Source of the DNA: Acanthosoma haemorrhoidale
Taxonomy: Eukaryota; Arthropoda; Insecta; Hemiptera; Acanthosomatidae
DNA: 64,000 nt
Direction: 5' to 3'
Assembly: GCA_930367205.1 (NCBI GenBank)
Contig: OV884015.1
Span: forward strand, 82,078,841-82,142,840
Part shown: in pieces, positions 55,401 through 64,000 of the stretch
How the letters are laid out: each line of letters begins with the position of its first letter
How positions within the stretch are numbered: position 1 is the first letter of the stretch
Notes under the pieces: model-generated
Databases searched by the model: none
What the model was told of the DNA's origin: nothing
Seen by the model: only the letters and a program-made list of their open reading frames with translations
Program-made: the position numbers and the translations under genes

Positions 55401-58360
55401 TTTTTTTTTGCTAATACAATTTCTTATCTGCTAATCAGTTATACCTGGAAAAGTTGAAAGGTTGTAGGGTTCAAAGGGAGTTTCACATCCACTTATAATA
55501 ATGATTTAATCTATATTATATATGCATATTCTCCAGTTACCCTGATGGTTGTTAGATATGGTTACAAAATAACGGGAAGTATAAGATAACAAATGAAAAT
55601 AATTCTCTTTCAATTTTCAGCTAAGCAATTATTTAAGATTCAAAGCTTTATTTTGGTCCAATGGTTCAACACAATATAACAAAAAAGTGTTTACACCATA
55701 TAATAACATTGAAAATACAATATTAAGATGATAAAACAACATGGATAAAGCAATAAAAACACATCGATCATAAAACACAGTTGATAAAACAATATAGTAA
55801 AATAAGAAATAAAACATTATGTTCTAAATAGTAACCCTTTAAAAATTTAGCCATGACTAGTGTATACGGGTTAGTCATCATCAAATCAGCCTACTCACAG
55901 CTAATCAGCCTTACACTAAGGGATAACGAGGATTTCATTTCAGCTCTGGAAAAATAAACAGTTTGTTATCATACTATAATCATTAATGATGAAAGTTTCT
56001 TAAATACTTATTAAATTGAAAACTAATTGATTAAAAAGGCATTGTTTTATTTCATGGGCAATTGCTGCCAAAATATTGACTATGACTGTGATCGAAAATG
56101 TTTTTCGAATATGTCTGTCTTACTTTCCGTGTTGGCTTTAACATGGGGACATACAGAAATTTAAATCCGAAACAAGTTATGTGATCTGACTTCATTAAGT
56201 CAGAGGGAATCTGGTTAGTTGAGAAGAACTTTAAGTTTATACCATCGCAAGCGTGAATTGGAGTTTTGTTGAATATCCCTTTAGTATTTCAATTCTATTA
56301 GATCGTTTCACAGCCACTACGCCAGCCCATTCAGAGGGACAAATGACGTTGATCACGTTTAAAAATAGAGCCACTAGCTCTAAGCTCGTCAATAAATGGG
56401 AATCATTAGAAAAAAAACTATTTAGCTTAAATCCTGTTATATGACTTATCAGGCAGCTTTTTAAATGTTATGCTTATTACCTAGGTTCTCACAGCTTTTT
56501 GTTCATATTTATTAATGTTTTTCAACAATTTGTATGAGGTGTCATATGACTGTGGTGAAGGTGACACTATGACTGTTTGTTGTATTTGATGCCTTGTTTT
56601 ATCCTCTACTGAACAGAGAAGGGACAATTTATAACCAGCTGATCATTTTTACAGGGCTGAAATGGCAACCTCGTAATCACTTAGTCCGGATTAACGGTTA
56701 GTAAGCTGATTTAGCTTACAACTAACCCTCATTCACTAGTTATGATTGAATCATTAAAAGGATAACGTAATGTCATGGGATTCATACGATTCTTGGGATA
56801 TTTGTTGAATATTCACTACTTGCGCACAGGTCAGCTAACACAATAACTACATCACACTTAGACACAAAAATAATTAAACTCAAATTGATCACACGACCAT
56901 TTAGGACTTGCCTAGGGAACAAGCGAAACTGCGATAATCTGTTATTGAGACATCAATTTTTCTGTGGAATCCATAATTCTTTTTTTAAATGTACTTGATG
57001 AGTTGGAATAAAAATGACCACACTCAGTTGCGTGCTGTATGTACCTGTGTCCAACACGGATCAAGGGGGGTTTGTTTTAGTTTGCAGGGAGTGGTCATCA
57101 ACACGCTGGTCATAGAACGTTGTTGTTGTTTATAATAATAAAGCCTAGTGTGATCATTAACACTCTGAGCTCCTTGGTTGTTGTTGTTTGTAGTCGTAAA
57201 ATCAAGTACAGCTCGGGCAAAATGTAATATCAGTGAGTCAGATAAATACTAACTGTATGCTTTGGTGTAGTAAACATATATTAACTTTGAAATAGATTTT
57301 ACCAAACTATAGATTACTTCTAGTTGCTAAATTTTGGTAGTTATGTTATACTGATACCAAATATCATCTTATGATAGATCAGTATCAAACTTTAGAAGTC
57401 AAATTGTATGATTTTGTCAGTACAAGCTTTACTGTCAATACCTCTCTCTGGCCAGCTAAAATACCTCTCAAAATATGAGCGCACTTTCGTACAGCTGTTC
57501 TCTGCAGGTCCATACAGAACCATTCTTTCTTCATAGCGTCTGATTTTTTTTCTTTTCCTTTTTTTTTGCATTAGGTGAATTTACAGTTGTTACTCTTTAG
57601 ATTTATACCCTATTAAAATATAGCCCTTAAGATTGCAACTGAAACAAAACAGCATTCCGGAATATGCAAGAGGATCGTAAATGTTTCTCTCTCCGTGCCC
57701 ATGTGATAAATAACTCGGCGATTTGGCCGTTGCCACAAAATTTCCGGCAATGGAACTGACACTTTTATTTTTAAAATATTTGTTTTCCTTTTTGAAAAAT
57801 TAGTTGCTGATACAGGCAGAATAATTGTTTTATTGCTTAGGATATTTAAGATGGTTTTGATATAGTGAATGTTTCCGATAGGATCACTTTCCTCTTTTAA
57901 GTGAAAATAAAAAATACTTAGTGAGTTTGTTTAATACTTCTTGGTTATAAAAATAAAAAAACTCAATATGATTTATCAAACAATGCATTGACTTAATAAC
58001 GCCTTTTCAACAAATGAAAAAGAAAATTAAACACCTAAAATATTAACCAAATAATATTATGACAACGGTATCTTGTTGGCTCCAAAAATATTTTTTTTTT
58101 TTAAGATATCTTTGAAATTCTTTTTGTATTTGTTGTTGTAGTTGAATTTTTTTTTGTTTGCTGTAGACATTTAATGTAAGATCGATTTAATAATTTTATA
58201 ACAATAGTAGTCATAGGAGATACCATCATATATGAACGAAAATTGCTCTGCACATAATGTAACAACTTAAAACAACGCATTTTTCAGTTAATACGACATT
58301 TAGATTGTCAATGTTTCAATATATATTCATGCAGAGACATATTTCTGAAGTACCAAACTT
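55401..58360. other. AT-rich non-coding stretch
   Basis: Spacer. A GTTGTTGTTGT motif occurs twice (57121-57131 and about 57178-57189) around a segment with CATTAACACTC. No gene is recognised. Confidence 0.5.
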
Positions 58361-58362
58361 TG

Positions 58363-58490
58363 GCATTAGAAAGTCGTCACTCCAGAGTCAATTTTGAGCT
58401 TAATCATCGTACGTCTTTTTCTCGTACTGGAAAAGTTAGGATTTTTGAGTTGTGATGTTATTGCCGCCAACATGCGATATTTGAAATAAG
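58363..58490 (-). repeat. Dispersed repeat R3, contiguous copy
   Basis: The minus strand carries SQLKNPNF...KLKIDSGVTTF within an open frame (58581-58366). Part of it (58363-58422) recurs inverted at 58866-58931, where the plus strand reads KRKIDSEVTTLLLSNG. The other part (58430-58480) recurs directly at 59017-59062, where the minus strand reads AATTSQLKITHF. The shared reading frames suggest an old coding origin that I cannot identify. Confidence 0.5.
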
Positions 58491-58689
58491 AACGTTTTCT
58501 GGTTTGCCAAAAATTATAATCAAATTGTGGTTGAGGAATAAGCCTTTTAATTAATGTCCTTCCCAAAACTTGATTAATCAATCGTTTGTTGCAACGTTTT
58601 GAACTGACATCAGTTCATCCCCAGGCAATATAAGTTGTGTCATTATATAAATATAGTTAAAATATATAAATTAAAAATTTGGTGTAGCG

Positions 58690-58780
58690 ATGCTACAGGA
58701 AATACAAAAATAATTGAAAATAGATTCTCCTGAGGATCTATAATTATTTGTAAATTTAAAGGGGCTATGAAAAAAAAATA
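58690..58780 (+). mobile_element. 3' terminus of the second non-LTR family
   Basis: TATAATTATTTGTAAATTTA followed by AAGGGGCTATGAAAAAAAAA (about 58739-58777) matches the minus strand of 3895-3930 with about three mismatches over 28 bp, then the A run. This is therefore another 5'-truncated insertion of the element at 3883-4424. The left boundary is uncertain. Confidence 0.55.
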
Positions 58781-58865
58781 ATAATAATTAAAAATTTGGC
58801 TAAACATCATAAATTATAAAATAATTTTTTTTTATTAACGCTGTCAATCGTAACTTTTCAATTTG

Positions 58866-59062
58866 AAAAAAAGACGCAAAAGATGGTAAACGCAAAATTG
58901 ACTCTGAAGTGACGACACTTCTGCTTTCTAATGGCTGCGTTTCTTAATGCAGAAAATGTCCCTCTGCATGAATATAGAATCTAAAATTGGCAGTCTAAAC
59001 GTGATATTAACTAAAAAATGCGTTATTTTGAGTTGTGACGTTGTTGCAGCCGAAGTGTGATT
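58866..59062. repeat. Dispersed repeat R3, rearranged copy
   Basis: Two pieces of the 58363-58490 unit are present in opposite relative orientation: 58866-58931 (inverted) and 59017-59062 (direct). An inversion must have occurred within this copy. The plus frame at 59035-59235 crosses it and is not recognised. Confidence 0.5.
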
Positions 59063-59354
59063 TGTGCAAAGCAATTTCCATTCATTTGTTTGTCCTTATG
59101 AAGGAATTTCCTACGAGTTATATTGTTTTAAAATTATTAAATCGATCACACATTTTAAATGTCTACTGCAAACAAAAAACAACCTTCAAATATGTTGTTG
59201 CGCTGGTTAAAAAAATACGAAAAGAAGTTCAATGATATCCTAATAAAAATTTTTTTTTTGGCAGCCTATAGATACTGTTATTAAGATATTATTTGGTTGA
59301 TATAATAAATGTTTAATGTTTTGTTTCATTTGTTGAATATCCCTTTTCGGCCGG

Positions 59355-59597
59355 TTCTTTTTTCATAGCCAAGTATCTTTTGATATCTTTGTGATGTTTT
59401 ATTAAACGATGAGAAAATAAATCTCATACGGTCCTAATATATTACGGCTAGAATCGTATTGCTTAAATATATACTGTCTCATTGAGTTTGCTAAACCGCG
59501 TTGTGGCGATAGCTGTGTACTGATCTTGAATCGATTTTCTCATCGTTTAATAAAACGTCACAAAGATATCGAAAGATACTTGGCTATGAAAAAAGAA
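59355..59597. mobile_element. Foldback/MITE-like element with 64-bp near-perfect arms
   Basis: The left arm 59355-59418 starts TTCTTTTTTCATAGCCAAGT. The right arm 59534-59597 is its inverse, with only two differences over 64 bp (T/C transitions). The interior of about 115 bp is AT-rich and non-coding. No target duplication is obvious at the arm ends. The outer part of the arms (GGCTATGAAAAAA on the outgoing strand) resembles the GGCTATGAAA terminus of the second non-LTR family, so two inverted retroposon ends are an alternative. Confidence 0.7.
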
Positions 59598-59905
59598 GCT
59601 AGCGAGGAGGGTTATAAAAAGTAAGGGGGGGGGGAATAAATAAAATAAGAAAAGTCGGGAATAGCTGGGAAGGGAGCTGCTTCCATTTAGAGAGTGTTGC
59701 CGTGGAAACAGCTAAATTCCTCAACGTTCGCTACCTTGGCCAGCTTCAATGGCCTTTCTTTAATGATAGTTTTTGTATTTCTTCTTCAACGGGGTCCTCT
59801 TCATACCGCGGGGCTTGTTAGGGTTTTCAGCGGTCCCATCGTCCGGATTTTCCCATCTTTTTTCATACGTCGGAAAATCTAGAGTACTCTCCTACGTGGC
59901 AGACC
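59598..59905. other. GC-richer island with poly(G) tract
   Basis: A ten-base G run at 59625-59634, then a GC-richer part with a 62-codon plus frame (59694-59882) that resembles nothing known. Confidence 0.35.
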
Positions 59906-61796
59906 GGATTACTACTCTGAAGAACAGGGCTATCTAAATTATAAACAATCTATAAATTCTGTTTCTGCTGAGCTTATTAATGTTAATAATTACACATCAC
60001 CATGCGAATAAAATAAAATAAACTCCAAAGATTAGGGATAGCAGCTGCGGTCTAAGGTACAATAACAGGAACAATCATTGAAAAAACCTAAAGATGAACA
60101 AAGCCTTCTAAACATTTTCCAATCGTGAATCAGTTCAGTAGGTTCTGTTAGTATATACTACTAGGTGTATGCTAGTTACTAGTTAAGACATACATTTTCT
60201 TCTTTGTGGTACGAACCCAATTAGAGTAAACAAATAAACAGAAATTAGTAAAAAGGATTAAAATGCCAAACGATAAAATTTTTTGATTTATCAAGTATGT
60301 ATTTTCGTTACAATCAAGTATTTAAATGTTTACCATACCATATAAATGTTCAATTTTAAAAAAGTTTTAATTTCAAAATTATTTATAGTGTCATTCATTG
60401 TTTTCCATGTATTAGCGACCAACACCTTGTAACATTTACACAATCAAAGGCGCTACTTAGACCTTGACGTCGATGTAACATTAAGTGGAACGTAAAAGCC
60501 TCCGAGTTAAACAAAGATTGCGAGAAAGTCTCTATTATTAACAGTTTTACGGATTTTTTAAATTTATTCGGGGGTAAGTTCCAACAAATATCATATATAA
60601 AAGGTATATACGATCCATATAAGGTATATATAAAAGGTATATCGTATGTCAGCAAGAACGCTAAAATCTTCAATTTAGTTACCCTGCTTAATATAATAAT
60701 GTATTTTTTAAGTACTTATCATGACTCATAATTTTGTTGTATGAACATTTTGGATTTGTCTTGTTGTAGCACCTTATAATTTATTGCATTGTAATTATTA
60801 TGGCAAAAATTGCCAGAAAGAAAAACGCTTGGGTAAAAACATAATGTTTTCTGCTATTGGATGGAACGAAATCCCAAAAATATCGCATCAAAATTCGTAG
60901 ATAATTTATATTTAAAACAGACACGACATTGAAATGTGATATAACTTAGTGCTGAAAACTGTAAGTTTAATCCATTTTTCTCTCATTTTCTAAAACTCAA
61001 TTATCTTAACATTACAACAACATAATATTGCAAAAACTCCGAATAGACAAACACAACATGTTCATGTGTACTAGTTCAAAGGTAAAACCTGGTTGCCTGC
61101 ACAAGTAAGATATGTCAAGTGCGCACCAAGCTTGCGGACGTTGCAAGTACATCACCTGCTGACAAAGGACTCCTCGACTGGACATATTTCATCTCGTCGG
61201 GTTGTCAACTTCCAAACAGCCGAGACTCTGTAGACCAGTCAAAGGCCTCAGTGGTTTCTCGCACATAAATTACCTTTTTTCTTTTACTCCTCTTTTTATT
61301 TTTTCTTAGGAAATGCTTTAAAACCAGTCAAGCACCTCTAGGCGTTAACCACTTCTTGGGTCGGCTACACTGAGTATCTTATAGTCATTGTTGGATTCCT
61401 CCGTTGACCTAAACATTTTTTTTTTTTTTTTTTTGCGTTCCTCGTGGGGAATGTGCATGGGATTAATATATTCAAAGTAATTAATCAATGACGATACAAA
61501 TTATAACTTGTCAAAGGAAAGACTCGCTTGACTAGGAATTATTTATTTTAATATTGATGCGTTCTTGAAAATAAACCAAGGTTATTTATTATTATTATTT
61601 ATAAAAATAAGTTTTATAAAAATAATTGAAAAATTGTACGAGCATTTTTGTATTCAGTTAGCTAGATATCCTCCAAACAACACCATTACACATGTCCTTC
61701 GGTTATCTGTGACTTTGTGGACTGCTTTGGAGCAGCATTAACGTCCCTTTTAGCAAAGGTAAGCATAATTAATAATAACAATTATGTAAAACTATT
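59906..61796. other. AT-rich non-coding stretch with local tandem and poly(T)
   Basis: A local repeat of ATATAAAAGGTATAT lies at about 60595-60645. A poly(T) run of about 22 lies at 61412-61433. 61080-61260 is GC-richer without a recognisable protein. Confidence 0.45.
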
Positions 61797-62176
61797 CCAA
61801 GTTCATGAAATTCTATTAAAACCTATCCAACCATCTTACACTACGCCACACATCCCTAAATACGTGTAAGTGGGAATCATGGAAATGGCCAGTTTCTCCA
61901 ATCATATCCTGTGCGTCTAAGGCTCTCGCGCTCTTCGGCTCGTATCTGTTGAGCTGGATGATGTAGGAGCGCAGGGGAATTCCCAAGAGTCCGCTTCCTC
62001 TTTCGCATGCCAGGGGGGTATCAACCATGCGGATTTGGGAGGTCTCTGGGCTGTTTGTAAATACTGCATAAATGAGCGAGTGAGTGAAAATTGTAAATAT
62101 GGTATGAATGAGAACATTGAACACAATTACTTATTACCCAATAAGCCAGAATGTAATTATATCAAAATAACGATTT
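61797..62176 (+). mobile_element. Jockey-family copy F with target duplication
   Basis: It begins CCAAGTTCATGAAATTCTAT, matching the RT C-terminus of copy B near 17917 (KFMKFH), then passes into the shared tail (AATTCCCAAGAGTCCGCTTC, GGTCTCTGGGCTGTTTGTAA) and ends near ATCAAAATAACGATTTG. A 7-bp direct repeat, AACTATT, flanks it (61790-61796 and 62177-62183). The coding part has stops. The minus-strand frames over 61816-62126 are tail shadows. No poly(A) remains. Confidence 0.85.
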
Positions 62177-62183
62177 GAACTAT

Positions 62184-63390
62184 TTAAAAGAATATATATT
62201 ACGTAAAACTGATCGGCGATTTCGATGTAAATTTTGGATCACTAGCCATTTTTTTAGGTCACTTATCCATACACGTTCTAGTTTGAAAGTTGAATTGTGT
62301 GCCAGAAAATGCCAAATATTTGCAGGATGCTGGTTCCTGGAAGAACGGAAGGACATCAGTAGTCAGCCTGGAGGTTGGGAAAGGATACTGTTTGGACTTC
62401 CCAAGTCCTTGCCCGTCCTTGGTGTGGTGTCCTGCATACTGCAGTCTTCTCCACTAGCCACTGCCCGTGACCTCGTCAATCCTCTACTTTTGTCAATCTA
62501 CCGGTTAAGTTGTTGTGTTTGAAGAATGAAATTAGCCGTCGGGGCTTCTTTATAATAGAGTCATAAGCAGATACAACATTAATATCCAATGTAGTCAATG
62601 CCATTTCAGACCTGCCATATGAATTTTCTCAAACAGTTCAAGAATCATGGCCGAGAAAGTGCGCATCGAAGGACAGATATCTTAAATTAATTCAAATTAA
62701 AACGTAAATCTCATCGCTACTTAAACTCTGCAGTCTGAACATTCCAACCATGGACTGTCATCAAAAGCTTATTGGTGCTGTAAATCTCTCACTTCATTAC
62801 CCGATGCAGTCTAAAGCCACTATTGGCAGATAGGACTTCGCAATATCTTCATCAGTACTGGCCTTCTGAAGAATTTTCTTTTTGTGGAGAAAAAGTCTTA
62901 CTTACTTCTTCAAGTCCAAGTCAATAACAAATCTCCGCTTTGCTGATTAAGCTGACAATACGACCATCTGAATGTTCTACGGTTCAGTAATAAAATTTTG
63001 TTAACTTTTTTTCTGTTAAATAATGACACTAATTCGATTTATACTTTCTGAACAATAATTTCTGATATTATTTATATTTGAAGCTGTCAGGTTACCTACA
63101 GTATAATGTTCTAAATAGTTTCCATTTCCAACCAATCAGGCCAATAAGGTTCTACAAATCAAACGCGGTGCCAACCGTGAAACAAATTTTGTTATTATTT
63201 TTGGTTCATATTGACAAGATGTATCATAGAGATCTTATGTACATACATATTTGCGCTAAGCCAGTTACTTCTATTAGTTATATCTGTCTTATATGCACTC
63301 AAATGAAAAAAGAAATATTGAGGTATTGGTCCCAACATTATTTATAATTATTAATAATAAACTGCCTAAGAAAGAAATGGAGACTCCAGA
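62184..63390. other. Non-coding stretch, GC-richer at its left
   Basis: A 115-codon plus frame (62175-62522) spans a GC-richer part at 62290-62500. I do not recognise it. Its start lies in the target-site region of copy F. The rest is AT-rich spacer. Confidence 0.4.
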
Positions 63391-63473
63391 GGGCAAGATC
63401 GAGACTGCAACCTGGTACTCCCCTCATATCTAGACCAGGGCCTTCATATCAAATTAAGCTACTCTGCCTCCTG
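63391..63473 (-). repeat. tRNA-derived SINE-like unit, minus strand
   Basis: The minus strand reads GGAGGCAGAGTAGCTTAATT, then GGCCCTGGTCTAGATATGAG, then ACCAGGTTGCAGTCTCGATC. The first part resembles a decayed RNA polymerase III A box (TAGCTTAATTTGA). The GGTTGCAGTCTC part resembles a decayed B box (GGTTCGANTCC). It aligns with the plus-strand unit at 63510-63590 and shares the CGATCTTGCC/CAATCTTGCC end. Confidence 0.45.
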
Positions 63474-63509
63474 AAATTTTGGCCAAAGAGAATTCATATT
63501 GGGAAGATC

Positions 63510-63590
63510 GTCGTCACTCGAGGTAGCTCACTTGGCTCCTGACTTGATATTGGGGAGGTCTAAGGTTTGTGTTCCAATCTTGCCAGTCAT
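63510..63590 (+). repeat. tRNA-derived SINE-like unit, plus strand
   Basis: GAGGTAGCTCACTTGGCTCC (A-box-like, core 63523-63534) and AAGGTTTGTGTTCCAATC (B-box-like, core 63564-63578) are about 40 bp apart, as in tRNA genes and tRNA-derived SINEs. A T-rich run follows. It is too diverged to be a working tRNA gene. Together with the unit at 63391-63473 it forms a head-to-head pair. Confidence 0.45.
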
Positions 63591-64000
63591 TTTTTTCTTT
63601 GGGTTTATTTATTAATAATTATATAAGCTAGGGTTGGTTGCCTGATATATGGGTCGCACATTTTGACATTATTCGTGATTTGTGAAAAGTGATAAAAAAT
63701 TAACGAGTAGTTTTTCTTTACAATAAATTAAAAATTATTAATGAAACTCCCAATGAATGCTGGTGTTCTTCATGGCTTCTCCACCCTTCATTTCGTTTGT
63801 AATTTAGTTATTATTAGTTTGTGAAAATTTGCTGCATTAATGCGTATGTATTTGTGACACCTACTCTTGCATATTGTATCTTATTCATTGCTAAAGGTTT
63901 TTGGCTTGAATTATGAAATTTCGTTGGAGCACTCGTAAGAGATACAAGCCACATACCGCTCTCATCACTTATTGGATTATTTGTTTACCTTTAAGACTTG
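63591..64000. other. AT-rich non-coding end of window
   Basis: No features recognised. Confidence 0.45.

Noticed and set aside
62175..62522. 115-codon plus-strand frame after jockey copy F
   Set aside because: Its start lies in the duplicated target site and AT-rich DNA, and the product resembles nothing known. It is open mainly because of the GC-richer stretch.
1..64000. CRISPR arrays, prokaryotic operons, rRNA genes or intact tRNA genes
   Set aside because: No regularly spaced repeats, gene packing, rRNA signatures or intact tRNA cloverleaf sequences were seen. The only tRNA-like units (63391-63590) are too diverged to be genes.

Overview
This 64 kb window looks like non-genic DNA from an animal, most probably an insect. 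It is visibly A+T-rich (about two thirds by eye) and has no operons, no bacterial-type gene packing and no complete protein-coding gene that I can defend. Recognisable content is almost entirely transposable-element relics: 5'-truncated non-LTR retrotransposons of jockey type, LTR-element remnants, small terminal-inverted-repeat elements and tRNA-derived SINE-like pieces. The jockey-type proteins, TA-flanked mariner-like MITEs and an arthropod-style initiator (TCAGT) in one LTR point to an arthropod. The order cannot be fixed from this sequence.

Layout. 0-10 kb: AT-rich spacer, a truncated jockey-family copy (3298-3836), the 3' end of a second non-LTR family on the minus strand (3883-4424), and a bare 3' tail of the first family (9068-9144). 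11-19 kb is the most structured part: a TA-flanked MITE (11204-11390), a solo LTR with a perfect 5-bp target duplication (11575-12452), an LTR plus primer-binding-site remnant (16068-16408), and directly against it the longest jockey copy (16395-18322), which has lost RT motif A. 19-31 kb: a foldback element (19243-19472), a minus-strand jockey relic (20432-21318), a 107-bp mariner-type MITE (21379-21485), an unclassified repeat family carrying a conserved peptide-coding fragment (24353, 25538 and, inverted, 27918), and a jockey tail with poly(A) and target duplication (31064-31247). 31-58 kb: mostly AT-rich spacer with GC-richer islands, three dyad-symmetric CACGTG E-boxes within 780 bp (34088-34866), an endonuclease fragment (about 38360-38550), a 22-bp hairpin (43309-43362) and a two-copy repeat (49515, 50711). 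58-64 kb: rearranged repeats, a near-perfect 64-bp-arm foldback (59355-59597), a jockey tail with a 7-bp target duplication (61797-62176) and two head-to-head SINE-like units (63391-63590).

No set of genes here works together as a pathway. The sequence instead records repeated insertion and decay of one jockey family (six copies, A to F) with other elements between them. GC-richer islands of 200-400 bp recur every few kilobases. They could be conserved regulatory elements, exons of an unseen gene or older repeats, and the sequence alone does not decide. Two islands contain open frames with an exon-like feature (18624-18758, 52754-52984) and are listed at low confidence.
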